This document shows, piece by piece, positions 48,425 to 57,198 of a stretch of DNA of 64,000 nucleotides (positions are counted from its first letter, which is position 1; each line of letters starts with the position of its first letter). The translations under genes were made by a program, and so were the position numbers. A model generated the notes under the pieces. The model was not told the origin of the DNA. It saw nothing but the letters and a program-made list of their open reading frames with translations, and did no database searches. Location: positions 62,001 to 126,000 of the forward strand of contig NZ_FXZD01000005.1 of assembly GCF_900169145.1 (NCBI RefSeq), given 5' to 3'. Origin of the DNA: Brevibacterium antiquum CNRZ 918. GTDB lineage: Bacteria > Actinomycetota > Actinomycetes > Actinomycetales > Brevibacteriaceae.

Positions 48425-49150
48425 TCAGGCAGCGGAGAAGGGCCACCCGCTCAGCTGCTTCGGACGGGCCGGCGCGTAGGTGCGGACCTTCGAGGTCTTC
48501 AGCCCCAGCCCCACGAGTGATTCGGCCAGTTTCACTGCGGCGGTGACTCCGTCGACGACGGGGACATCGCAGCGTTCGACGATGACCTGCTTGAGGTCGG
48601 CCATTCCCCCGCACCCGAGGACGATGGCCTCTGCACGGTCACGTTCGACCGCCTCGGCGGCCTGATCAGCGATCGCTTCCACGGCGCGGTCGGGCTGATT
48701 CTCCAGCTCAAGCACGGCCATTCCCGAAGCCCTCACCGAGGTGCAGTGAGCGTTCAGTCCGGCCAGGAGGAGCCGGTCCTCGATGAGCGGAACGGTGCGA
48801 TCAAGCGTCGTGACGACCGCGTACCTGTGGCCGAAGAACATCGCCAGGGCGGCCCCCGCCTCGGTGATGTCGATGACGGGCACGTCGAGGAGTTCCTGCA
48901 GTCCTTCGCGCCCATGCTCGCCGTACCCTGCCTGGATGACGGCATCGAAGCCTCCCTGGTATTTCATCACCGCATCCATGACCCCCAACGCCGCAAGGTA
49001 GCTCTCGACGTTGCCTTCACAGGATTCGGCGCCGAAGCTGGGGGTCAGCGCAATGATCTCGGTGGTCGCCGAGGCGGCCTCCCGTGCCGCACGGGCGATG
49101 CCCTCGGTCATTGACTCAGTTGTATTCACGTTGACGACGAGAATTTTCAT
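48425..49150 (-). CDS. Aspartate/glutamate/hydantoin racemase family protein
   Basis: A 241-residue PLP-independent racemase-fold protein. The second catalytic cysteine is present (Cys180 in IVLGCGGMADL). The first, expected near residue 75 in a CFGDPG-type loop, is replaced: the loop reads IQAGYGEHGREGL. Single-Cys members of the fold work as decarboxylases or isomerases, or use another base, so calling it hydantoin racemase is provisional. It follows the NCS1 gene by 13 bp in one unit, consistent with uptake and processing of a hydantoin- or allantoin-like compound. Confidence 0.85.
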   Translation of the reverse strand: MKILVVNVNTTESMTEGIARAAREAASATTEIIALTPSFGAESCEGNVESYLAALGVMDAVMKYQGGFDAVIQAGYGEHGREGLQELLDVPVIDITEAGAALAMFFGHRYAVVTTLDRTVPLIEDRLLLAGLNAHCTSVRASGMAVLELENQPDRAVEAIADQAAEAVERDRAEAIVLGCGGMADLKQVIVERCDVPVVDGVTAAVKLAESLVGLGLKTSKVRTYAPARPKQLSGWPFSAA

Positions 49151-49163
49151 GATGAGCTCTCAA

Positions 49164-50681
49164 TCAGTGAGTGGTGGGGACGGCGATCTCTTCGCCGTCG
49201 ACCTCACGGAAGGTGAAGTTGCGACGGGCGATGATGAAGTAGATGACCGCGGCGATGCCTGCCCCGCTGAACCAGGAGAACTCGGAGAATCCGGCGAATG
49301 CGGGAACCAGGGCAAAGACAAGTGAGATGAGGGCGGCCGGGATGAAGGCTCCGATGGCGCGCCAGTTGATCCCACGGTGGTAGAAGTACTCGCCGTCGTT
49401 GGCTTCGGTGTAGAGCTGGGGAACGTTGACTTTCGTCTTCCGGATCACCCAGTAGTCGACCATGATGACGCCGAACAGGGGTCCCAGCAGGGCGCCGAGT
49501 CCGCCCAAGAAGTAGACGATGACAACGGGTGAGTCGTAGAGATTCCACGGCAGGATGACGAAGCCGATGACCGCGCTGATGATTGCCGCGCTGCGGAAGT
49601 TGAGGTGACGCGGAAACATGTTCGTCAACGCGTAGGTCGGGGCGACGAAGTTGGCCATGAGGTTGACCGCGACCGTGAGGATCAGCAGGGCCAGGGAAGC
49701 CAGCGCCAGCAGGATCGGATTGCCGATGGTCTGCACGATGTCGGCTGGTGAGGTGATGACCGTGCCGTCGATCGTGTACTGGGCACCGGCCAGGGAGATG
49801 ACGACGAGGCCGAAGACCAGCATATTGATCGGAATGCCCCAGAAGTTGCCGACGACGATCGACCCCTTGTTCTTGGCTGCGCGGGTGAAGTCAGAGAAAT
49901 TGAGGACGAAGGTGTCGTAGATCGCGACCCACAGGGACCCGCCGCCGAGGATGTGCATCCACATCGGCCAACCGGACAGGGCACCGTCTCGGGCCCAGGA
50001 AATGGAGAAGTCGACGCGAGCGAGCATCCAGATGGCCAGCGAGACGAAGGTGACGAGGATGATCGGCCCAGCGATCGCCTCATATCTGCGGATCATCTCC
50101 ATGCCATAGCTGACGATGATGACCTGGACGATCCAGAGCAGAGTGAATGAGAACCAGCCCAGTCCGGAGAGACCGAGGAACTCGACCTCGGCCCACGACT
50201 GGAAGCCGGGCACAAGGGTGATGAGTAAGACGCCCAGGACACTGGAGGCCAGGTAGGTCTGGATGCCGAACCAGGCGATGGCGACGATGCCACGCACCGA
50301 GGCTGCAAGCTGCGCACCGTGGATGCCGAAGGCGATGCGGCTCATCACGGGATAGGGCACTCCGGTCTTATGGCCCATGAAGCCGGAGAGCGTCAGCAGG
50401 AAGAAGAGCAGGCCGGCACCGACGAGAAGTGCGACGAGGATCTGCCAGGCACCGAGGCCGAGCGCGAAGAGTCCGAAGGCGAAGCCGTAGTTGCCAAGTG
50501 AGTGGACGTCATTGGCCCAGAGGGTGAAGACGCTGTATGCGGTCCAGCTGCGCCCTTCTTTTCGACTCGGTGCCAGATCCGAGTTGTAGAACCGTGGGCT
50601 GATGCGATGAGCCGCCAACTGCTCGGGGCTCGGCCCCATCCACTTGGGCGCGGAGTCCTGCGTGGCCTCAGTCTTTGCCAT
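49164..50681 (-). CDS. NCS1-family nucleobase/hydantoin/allantoin permease
   Basis: A 505-residue sodium- or proton-coupled symporter. Twelve hydrophobic segments begin after the N-terminal soluble PSRKEGRSWTAYSVFTLWANDVHSLGNY, a hallmark of NCS1 transporters such as Mhp1 and PucI. The ligand-stacking Trp segments (IAWFGIQTYLAS and the SLWVAIYDTFVLNFSDFTRAAKNKG helix) are present. Co-transcribed with the racemase. The promoter side has the CACAGCGCTGTG palindrome. Purine, allantoin or hydantoin are all possible substrates. Confidence 0.92.
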   Translation of the reverse strand: MAKTEATQDSAPKWMGPSPEQLAAHRISPRFYNSDLAPSRKEGRSWTAYSVFTLWANDVHSLGNYGFAFGLFALGLGAWQILVALLVGAGLLFFLLTLSGFMGHKTGVPYPVMSRIAFGIHGAQLAASVRGIVAIAWFGIQTYLASSVLGVLLITLVPGFQSWAEVEFLGLSGLGWFSFTLLWIVQVIIVSYGMEMIRRYEAIAGPIILVTFVSLAIWMLARVDFSISWARDGALSGWPMWMHILGGGSLWVAIYDTFVLNFSDFTRAAKNKGSIVVGNFWGIPINMLVFGLVVISLAGAQYTIDGTVITSPADIVQTIGNPILLALASLALLILTVAVNLMANFVAPTYALTNMFPRHLNFRSAAIISAVIGFVILPWNLYDSPVVIVYFLGGLGALLGPLFGVIMVDYWVIRKTKVNVPQLYTEANDGEYFYHRGINWRAIGAFIPAALISLVFALVPAFAGFSEFSWFSGAGIAAVIYFIIARRNFTFREVDGEEIAVPTTH

Positions 50682-50933
50682 GGGGGTTCCTCACGTCTGA
50701 AAAGCACACCCCTGGGATACCAAATGTCGGATCACAGCGCTGTGGTGGTGATTTCTGTCCCGGTCAGCGTAACGTGAGTCACAGATCACACGCAATGGAG
50801 CTGCTCCGGAATCCGCGCTGAAATGCTCTACGACAACGGTTGTGCGGGACACAAGATCGCTGACCACAGGCTCGTCGACTGCTGAAATCTGCATCATATT
50901 TTGGCATACCATTATCTCGCTATGCGAGAGAAA
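50682..50933. promoter_or_regulatory. Upstream region of the NCS1 gene
   Basis: CACAGCGCTGTG (50733-50744) is a perfect 12-bp palindrome 52 bp upstream of the NCS1 start, within a longer ATCAC...GTGAT setting (50731-50752). AGTCACAGATCACAC at 50778-50792 is another related site. TCTCGC-TAT-GCGAGA (50915-50929) is a small hairpin near the next unit's terminator. No gene was seen. Confidence 0.5.
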
Positions 50934-50968
50934 GGACGCCACCGGCTGACAATCAGCCGATGGCGCCC
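50934..50968 (-). terminator. Terminator of the MFS gene at 50997
   Basis: A 16-bp stem (50934-50949 with 50953-50968) with two mismatch positions over a CAA loop; the minus strand then reads TTTCTCTCGC. Confidence 0.8.
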
Positions 50969-50996
50969 GAGTGCACTCAAATCCTGCGTCGGAGCG

Positions 50997-52505
50997 TTAC
51001 AGCTCCTCTTCGACGTCCTTCGCCGTCGGATCCCACTTGACGATGCCCACTGCGATCGCGCCGGCCAAGGGTGCACAGGCGACGATCCAGAAGACCCCGG
51101 TGCCCATGGAACCGGCCAGGATCGGGAACATGATGAGGGAGACGATCGAAAACGCACGCAGCACGGACTGGTTGAAGCCGATGCCGATTCCGCGCAGCCT
51201 CGTCGGGTAGGACAGGGTCGCATAGTTCATCAGGTTGGCTCCTGGCCCACCGGCTTGGGCGAAGACGAAGGCCGCGAGCATCGCCACGGAAACGAGCACG
51301 AGAGCACCGGTCGGGATGCCGACGATGGCCAGCAGAGCCAGTGCCACTGCCTGGATCACGAAGCCCACGAGGGTGATGCGGCGGGTGCCGAAGCGATTGA
51401 CGATCGTCATGCCCAGCAGCCCGCCGATGGCTCCGAATCCGAGGTTGATGACGAGCGAGGCGATGATCGTGACCAGTGGCGTCTGGTGGAAGAGGGTCGT
51501 GATGATCAGCGGGGTGCCGTAGGCGACGGCGTTGTACCCGAAGGTGGAGAACACCGATACGCACAGTGCGACGATCGTGCGCACACGATACTGCGGGGCG
51601 AAGAGTTCCGCGAAACCGCTCCACTTGCCGCCGCTCTTCGACACCGCGGCTGTGCCTGTCCCTGCGCTGCCCACATCCGCGGCGAGTTCCACGTCGAGGT
51701 TGTGGTGTGAGCGCATGACATCAACGGCCGCGCGCAGGTCGCCCTGGTTCGCAAGCCATTCGGGTGATTCGGCGAGGTAGCGGCGGCGGACGAGGAGCAC
51801 CACGAGTGCTGGGACCGCACCGAAGCCCACCACGAGGCGCCACAGGATGGCGTGCTGGTCATAGGGCAGGCTGATGAAGATGATGAGGACGACGAGGTAG
51901 CCGATTCCTGTGGCGATGTACCAGGCAGGAGACCAGGCATTGACGCGCTGCGAACGGTTGCCCTTGCCCTTGAGCTTGGAGAATTCGGCGAGGAAGGCCA
52001 TCGCCACGGGCAGATCGAGCCCGACGCCGATGCCCATGACGAAGCGGAAGAAGATGAGAACCCATTCGTTGGGAGCCACGGCACAGCCGATGGCGGCGAC
52101 GACGAAGAAGACCATATCGGCCATGAACAGTTTGTAGCGCCCGAAGCGGTCGACGAGGTATCCGCCGAACAGCGCACCGATGACGGCTCCGACCATGATC
52201 GAGGCGTTGACGAGCCCGGTCATGAAGCCCGAGAGCCCGAACTGTTCCTTGATCGCGGTGATGCCGAAGGCCAAGGACGAGAAGTCGTAGGCATCCATAA
52301 AGATCCCACCCAGGGCGAGGATGATGACGGCCTTGGTCTTCGTCCCCTGGGACCCGAATTCGGCGAGGACGGAGTGGATGTCCGAGGCGCTGCGGATGAT
52401 CCGTGGGGACACCCCTCCCTCGCTTCTTCGCGTTCCATCGTCTCGGCAAGTGGTATCTGGTGCGTGAGCCGAAGTACCGGCAGGTTCAGGACTATTCACA
52501 ATCAC
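50997..52505 (-). CDS. MFS transporter (sugar/aromatic-acid symporter-like)
   Basis: A 502-residue permease with 12 helices from about 60 on. Motif A GGYLVDRFGRYKLFMAD lies between helices 2 and 3 and the second copy is GLLGMTIVNRFGTRRI. AESPEWLANQGDL follows helix 6, as in the sugar-porter and AAHS groups. The start is GTG at 52505; a second GTG at 52412 with GGGAGG upstream (SPRIIRSASDIHSVL follows) could be the true start. Divergent from the DUF559 gene. Confidence 0.85.
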   Translation of the reverse strand: MIVNSPEPAGTSAHAPDTTCRDDGTRRSEGGVSPRIIRSASDIHSVLAEFGSQGTKTKAVIILALGGIFMDAYDFSSLAFGITAIKEQFGLSGFMTGLVNASIMVGAVIGALFGGYLVDRFGRYKLFMADMVFFVVAAIGCAVAPNEWVLIFFRFVMGIGVGLDLPVAMAFLAEFSKLKGKGNRSQRVNAWSPAWYIATGIGYLVVLIIFISLPYDQHAILWRLVVGFGAVPALVVLLVRRRYLAESPEWLANQGDLRAAVDVMRSHHNLDVELAADVGSAGTGTAAVSKSGGKWSGFAELFAPQYRVRTIVALCVSVFSTFGYNAVAYGTPLIITTLFHQTPLVTIIASLVINLGFGAIGGLLGMTIVNRFGTRRITLVGFVIQAVALALLAIVGIPTGALVLVSVAMLAAFVFAQAGGPGANLMNYATLSYPTRLRGIGIGFNQSVLRAFSIVSLIMFPILAGSMGTGVFWIVACAPLAGAIAVGIVKWDPTAKDVEEEL

Positions 52506-52894
52506 TCAGTATTGTCTGGGCAAGCCCCAGCCCGGCGCCCCGGCCGTCACAATATGTCATGGACGCCGATCGTCCCCGTTGGGACTGGCCCGATATGCCG
52601 CCTGGCCGCCGTCGATGTGCCTCCGTGATACCGACGTCGATGTGGACTTGCGTGCGACTATTGGGGATATTTCGAACGCCGGCCCACAATGACGCAGCAT
52701 ACGTCCGAAAGTCGTTGGCCTTTGCACGACCTTCGTCCGAGGTGACGGGGCCGAACCTGCCTTCAACTCGCGTGCACAGCTCCATGGCGGGGGCCACCAC
52801 TCATGTGCAAATGGCCTGTGGATGCCAGATCTTCCTCCACAGGCACGCTCCTCATTGTTCCGTTGCAGGTGGGAAAGTGTCACTGTCACTGGTT
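52506..52894. other. Spacer between MFS and DUF559 genes
   Basis: A 389-bp divergent spacer. It contains copy 1 of the palindromic element (52631-52695). Frames on both strands have no homology, although one on the plus strand is open into the nuclease gene. Confidence 0.5.
52631..52695 (+). repeat. Palindromic element, copy 1 (degenerate)
   Basis: A 65-bp element whose right half (52670-52695, ATTTCGAACGC then CCACAATGACGC) matches copy 2 closely. Its left half (52631-52656) is a weaker complement of the right half. It lies upstream of the DUF559 gene in the same orientation as copy 2. Confidence 0.6.
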
Positions 52895-53878
52895 ATGAAG
52901 ACCGACCACGACATGGCAGGACAGTCCAGCCCAGCGCCACTAGATCACCACCGCCTGACCGGGAACCGCCCAGTCCAGTTCCTCACCGCTCCTGTGCCAT
53001 TCACCCGCCACGAAGCGTCCGCCCGTGGCATCAGCCCGTATCGGCTGCGAACCGACTCCAGGTATGTTCAGCTCACTCGCGGTATCTGGATCGACACTCA
53101 GCCCGAGACCTCTGTCATCGCCCCGCTGTGGGCTGATCACCAGTGGCTGCGGAAGCAGATGCATGTGAAAGCCATGCTCAAGCTCGACGACGAAGTCGCC
53201 GGGTGCAATCTCACCGCTGCACGACTCTATGGGCTCCCCCTCCCAGCTCACCTGAATGAGCGGAGCGTGCATGTCGTTACCCCAGCACTCAACGCGTCGA
53301 TGACTCGACCCGGGGTAGCACTCCACCGGTACAAAGAGTTGAGGACCTCGAGCTTCTTCGACTTGCCACTCATATCTGTGCCGCAGCTTTTCGTCGAGCT
53401 TGCCCCGATTCTGAACGTCGCTGAACTCACAACGCTCGGCGAGGCAGCAATCGGCCCGTGGCATGGTGAGGCTCTTACCTCGCTGTCGTCGCTGAGGAGA
53501 GAGGTCACCGACCGTGACCGCATTCACGACAGGAAGACTACGGAAAGCGCTCTTGAAATGATGCGTGAAGGCGTCGACTCTCCGCGTGAAACCTGGCTAC
53601 GACTCTGGCTGATCAATCATGGCTTCCCTGAACCTGTCATCCATCCTGCCATCCGCTGTTCAGTCGTACCCGGCGTGCTCCACCCCGACCTCGGATACCC
53701 CGAGAAGAAGGTGGCAATCGAGTATGAAGGTGACCACCACCGAAGCTCCGACGCACAGTTCGCCGCGGACAATCGTCGGTTAGAGGCGCTGAACGCCGCA
53801 GGCTGGACCGTGCTCAGAGTGTCGAAGAAAACCAACATGATGCAATTCGCAAGAATTCTCAAGCACCACCTCACATAG
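52895..53878 (+). CDS. DUF559-type (Vsr-like endonuclease fold) protein
   Basis: A 327-residue protein starting at ATG 52895 (GTG 52877 is an alternative). The N-terminal half, FTRHEASARGISPYRLRTDSRYVQLTRGIW, looks like the winged-helix/AbiEi-like region of actinobacterial DUF559 proteins; the C-terminal half is the nuclease-like domain with HPDLGYPEKKVAIEYEGDHHRSSDAQFAADNRRLEALNAAGWTVLRVSKK. This contains the Asp and ExxD/H-type active-site positions (D..Y...K.AIEYEG). DNA or RNA cleavage is inferred from the fold only. The flanking palindromic elements make a mobile or defence role worth considering. Lower GC than most neighbours. Confidence 0.75.
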   Translation: MKTDHDMAGQSSPAPLDHHRLTGNRPVQFLTAPVPFTRHEASARGISPYRLRTDSRYVQLTRGIWIDTQPETSVIAPLWADHQWLRKQMHVKAMLKLDDEVAGCNLTAARLYGLPLPAHLNERSVHVVTPALNASMTRPGVALHRYKELRTSSFFDLPLISVPQLFVELAPILNVAELTTLGEAAIGPWHGEALTSLSSLRREVTDRDRIHDRKTTESALEMMREGVDSPRETWLRLWLINHGFPEPVIHPAIRCSVVPGVLHPDLGYPEKKVAIEYEGDHHRSSDAQFAADNRRLEALNAAGWTVLRVSKKTNMMQFARILKHHLT

Positions 53879-53950
53879 CGGCGAGGGCACAAACCTCTTC
53901 TGAGTGGCTCTCCCCTAGGTGTCCCTCCCTGCGAAGTTCTGGCTGGTCGA

Positions 53951-54016
53951 GTGCTCATCATTGTGGCCTAGCGTTCGACAACCTGGGTAATTTCGAACGC
54001 TAGGCCACAATGACGC
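53951..54016 (+). repeat. Palindromic element, copy 2 (perfect 21-bp arms)
   Basis: Arms 53960-53980 and 53995-54015 are perfect reverse complements over a 14-base loop. It stands in the spacer between the DUF559 gene and the converging MFS gene, so it could also work as a two-way terminator, though there is no T-run at either side. Confidence 0.9.
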
Positions 54017-54060
54017 GGGAATGCTCCGACCGTCCCTGGCCGGACGGGCCTGCCCGCTCC

Positions 54061-54117
54061 AGTTCGATGCCGCTATTCCAGTTCGATGCCGCTATTCCAG
54101 TTCGATGCCGCGCTTCT
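54061..54117. repeat. Three-copy 19-bp tandem repeat over an MFS stop codon
   Basis: AGTTCGATGCCGCTATTCC starts at 54061, 54080 and, in part, 54099. On the minus strand each copy reads GGC ATC GAA CTG GAA TAG, so the last five codons and the stop are repeated beyond the MFS end. Confidence 0.9.
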
Positions 54118-55402
54118 CCGGCAACAGGAACATGGCGAGGAACTGGATGATGTAGATGATCGGCAGCAGCGCGAGTGCGAACGCGAACCCGAAGGAGTCG
54201 GCGAGCAGGGCGATGACCACGGGTGCAAGTCCGCCCAGGGCACGTCCGATGTTGAAAACGACGTTCTGTGCTGTGGCTCGCACCTGCGTCGGGTACATCT
54301 CTGCCAGCAGTGCCCCGTGCCCGCCCAGCATGCCGTTGGCGAAGGCTCCCATGAAGAATCCTCCCACCAGCAGCGCGGTGGGATCGGTCATTTGGCTGTA
54401 CACCAGGATCGAGACGATAGCTCCGGCCTGAAAGATCCAGAACGCCGGACGCCTGCCCAATCGATCGGCGACCTGACCGAAGATGAGGATGCCGGCGAGC
54501 ATTCCGATCACCGTGACCGCAGTCCACAGCGATCCCTTCGTCACACCGAGCTCCATCTTCTCGGAGAGGTAGTTCGGCAGCCAGGCGATGATGCCGAAGT
54601 ATCCGAAGTTCTGCACCGTCGAGAGGACGATGAGCGCGAACGTGATCTTCGCGGTCGCTTTGTCCCTGACCAGCGCACGGATTTTCGCGCCGAAGGTCGG
54701 AAGGTTCACTGCGGGTGCGCCGGCACCGTCGGACTCCGAGCCCTCCGACTCCCCTGGGCCCTCCGACTCCCCCACTTCATGACCCTGCCGAGACTGCACG
54801 AACTTGTCTGGTTCCTCGACACCTCGGCGGATGGCGAAGGCGAAGACAGCGGGGAACAGCCCGATGACGAAGAGTGCTCGCCACCCCCACAACGCTATGA
54901 CGGGAGCTGCGACGATTGCGGCGGCGAAGACGCCGATCTGGAATCCCACACCGACCCATGATGTGGCGCGGGCACGCTGATGGGCCGGGACCGCTTCGGC
55001 GGCCAACGCCATGCCGATGCCGAACTCACCGCCGATTCCGATGCCGGCGATGAACCGATAGGCGGCCATGTCCCAGTACCCCTGGGCGACAGCACTCAGG
55101 CCGGTGAACACGGCGAAGACGAGAACGGTCCAAGTCAGAACCTTCACGCGTCCGTAGCTGTCGGCCAGGGAACCGAAGACGATACCGCCGAGGACTGCGC
55201 CGAAGAGGGTGATCGTCGACAGCGATCCCGCCTCGACATCGCTGAGCCCGAAGGTGGCGATGATTCCACCCAGTGCGAAGCTGAGAATGAGCAGGTCGAA
55301 GCCGGCGAGCCCGTATCCGACAGCAGCGGCGAAGAGTGCCTTGCGTTTGTAGGCGGGTGCCGAGGTGGTCTCGGCGGATGTCTGGGGCGTCGCTGCGCTC
55401 AT
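54092..55402 (-). CDS. MFS transporter (sialate/aromatic-acid:H+ symporter-like)
   Basis: A 436-residue permease; ATG at 55402 after AAGGATC, with a 22-residue start less hydrophobic than the first helix YGLAGFDLLILSFALGGI. Motif A GSLADSYGRVKVLTW and IAGIGIGGEFGIGMALAAEAVP are typical of the group, as is GQVADRLGRRPAFW in the second half. The central loop has an acidic EGPGESEGSESDGAG insert. It lies at the end of the decayed monooxygenase unit and could import its substrate. The frame is open further upstream without homology. Confidence 0.88.
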   Translation of the reverse strand: MSAATPQTSAETTSAPAYKRKALFAAAVGYGLAGFDLLILSFALGGIIATFGLSDVEAGSLSTITLFGAVLGGIVFGSLADSYGRVKVLTWTVLVFAVFTGLSAVAQGYWDMAAYRFIAGIGIGGEFGIGMALAAEAVPAHQRARATSWVGVGFQIGVFAAAIVAAPVIALWGWRALFVIGLFPAVFAFAIRRGVEEPDKFVQSRQGHEVGESEGPGESEGSESDGAGAPAVNLPTFGAKIRALVRDKATAKITFALIVLSTVQNFGYFGIIAWLPNYLSEKMELGVTKGSLWTAVTVIGMLAGILIFGQVADRLGRRPAFWIFQAGAIVSILVYSQMTDPTALLVGGFFMGAFANGMLGGHGALLAEMYPTQVRATAQNVVFNIGRALGGLAPVVIALLADSFGFAFALALLPIIYIIQFLAMFLLPEKRGIELE

Positions 55403-55500
55403 GCGGGATCCTTGGTCAATCGGCGGATCGGAAAATGGCCGCAGACCATTATCCACCAGAAGTCACCGGTGGATGAACTCGCAGGGTCGCAGCGACCAGC

Positions 55501-56820
55501 TCACACGAGAGCGTTGGCACCCAAGCGGAATCCGGCACCCTTATGGTCATCGGCCAGGTGGGGGCCCTGTCCGGTGAGCTGTTCGCGGGCGGTCGCGCAC
55601 TCGACCGGTTCGGGCAGGAGACCGCGGCGGCGCAGTTCGGGCGAGACATATTTCGTGAATCGTTCGGCGTCGGCTGGGCGCACGGCAGCGGCGATGTTGA
55701 ATCCGTCGATGTCGGCCTCGGACATCCAGCGTTCCAACTCGTCGGCAATCGTCGCGGGTGAGCCGGTGATGACGGGTCCGCGTCCGCCGATGGCGACGAA
55801 CTCGGCAAGGTCGCGGATGGTCCAGGTCCTATCACCGGCCAGGGTGGTGAAGGAGGCGAGCGCGAACTGATTCGCCTCGGTGGCCACGTGCTCCAGCGGG
55901 TCGTCCGGCTTGGTGCCGGAGAGGTCGACGCCGGTCCAGCCGCCGAAGAGCGAGAGCGCGGATTCGGTGTCGACATAGCGTGTGTAGTCGGCGAGCCTGA
56001 GTTCGGCTGCTTCCTCGGTGCCGTCGACGATGGCGGTGGCTAGCGCGAAGATCTTCACGCTGTCGCGGGACCGTCCTCGTTCCTCGAGGCCGTCGCGGAC
56101 CTTGTCGACTCAGGTGCGCAGGATCTGCGGTGTGGGACCGGAGAAGAAGATCGCCTCGGCGTGGTCGAGGGCGAACTCCTGTCCGCGCTTTGAGGCACCG
56201 GCCTGGAACAGCAGCGGTGTCCCCTGAGGTCCAGGCACGGCGAGCGCCTGCCGGGGAAGGGTGAAGAACTTGCTTTGGTGGTTGATGTCGTGGACCGGCT
56301 CGGGATCGACGAACACGTCTTCCTCGGCGTCGGCGCGCAGCGCCTCGGGGGTGATCGAGCCTTCGAAGAGTTTGTACATGACGTCCATGTGCTCATCGGC
56401 CCGGTCGTAGCGTTCATCGTGGGGATTCTGGCCCTCGAGTCCCAGGTTGCGTGCCGTGGAGTCGACGTAGCTGGTGACGATGTTCCAGGCCACGCGCCCA
56501 TTGGTGAAGTGGTCGAGGGTCGTCAGTGTCCGGGCCAGCAGGTAGGGCTGTTCGTAGGCCACCGAGGCGGTTGCGACGAATCCCAGCGTCTTCGTCGCTG
56601 CGGCCATGGCGGGGACTGCGACGAGCTGGTCGAGAAGGGGGAACTGGACTCCCCCACGGTTTGTCTCCTCGGCGTTGCCGTTGTCGATGTCGTAGACGCC
56701 GAGGATGTCGGAGAGGAACAGGGAGGAGAATCCTCCTCGCGCGAGAGTCTTGGCCAGATCCGTCCAGAGGGACAACTGGGTGAATTCCTCGACCCTGGGT
56801 TCGGGATGGCGCCAGAGGTC
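55501..56820 (-). pseudogene. LLM-class flavin-dependent monooxygenase, in-frame stop and missing N-terminus
   Basis: A NtaA/SnaA/DszA-type monooxygenase read in one frame but broken by TGA at 56110-56112: TPQILRT*VDKVRDGLEERG continues directly into MKIFALATAIVDG and on to 55501. Homology begins only at DLWRHPEPRVEEF (about 56820); the first 20 or so residues are absent and replaced by the end of the transporter fragment. Recognisable parts are FLSDILGVYDIDNGN, WNIVTSYVDSTARNLGL and GTPLLFQAGASKRGQEFA. Such enzymes use FMNH2 from a flavin reductase, which survives at 57864. Both defects argue for a dead gene. Confidence 0.85.
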
Positions 56821-56923
56821 TGGTCCCTGGTCGCCAGCTCACCAGCGGGGCCCTTCGCCACCAGTGCCGCGATGAGTGAGAGCAGGCACAGCAGCGTGAG
56901 GTAGCCGCAGATCTGCCACGGCG

Positions 56924-56974
56924 AGTGGCGGCCGACGACGAGTGGCGGCCGACGACGAGTGGCGGCCGACGACG
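56924..56974. repeat. Three-copy 17-bp tandem repeat in the transporter remnant
   Basis: AGTGGCGGCCGACGACG starts at 56924, 56941 and 56958, exact copies. As 17 is not a multiple of three, each copy shifts the reading frame, and the transporter's frame is lost here. Confidence 0.9.
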
Positions 56975-57183
56975 CAGAGCAGGGCCGCGACCGTCGGCAT
57001 GATGGCCGCGCCGATGACGGTGCCCAACTGGCAGCCCATGTTGACTCCTGAGTAGCGGATCTCGATGGGGAACTGTTCGGCGAACCAGGCTGCCTGAGGT
57101 CCGTAGATGGCGTCGTGGGCGAGGTTCATACCGATGATGCCTCCAATTCTCACGCGCTTACGAGCGACTTTGTCAGAGCCCCA

Positions 57184-57198
57184 CCCCCCCCCCCCCCC
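57184..57198. repeat. 15-C homopolymer in the transporter remnant
   Basis: A run of 15 C, very long for a high-GC bacterium. With this length the minus-strand frame ends WGGGGVGL then a stop; removing one base or adding two rejoins TEPLWGG to GSDKVARKRV. Confidence 0.95.

Noticed and set aside
56110-56112. Selenocysteine codon (TGA) in the monooxygenase
   Set aside because: No SECIS-like stem after the codon was seen, Sec is unknown in the family, and the gene is also truncated at the N-terminus.
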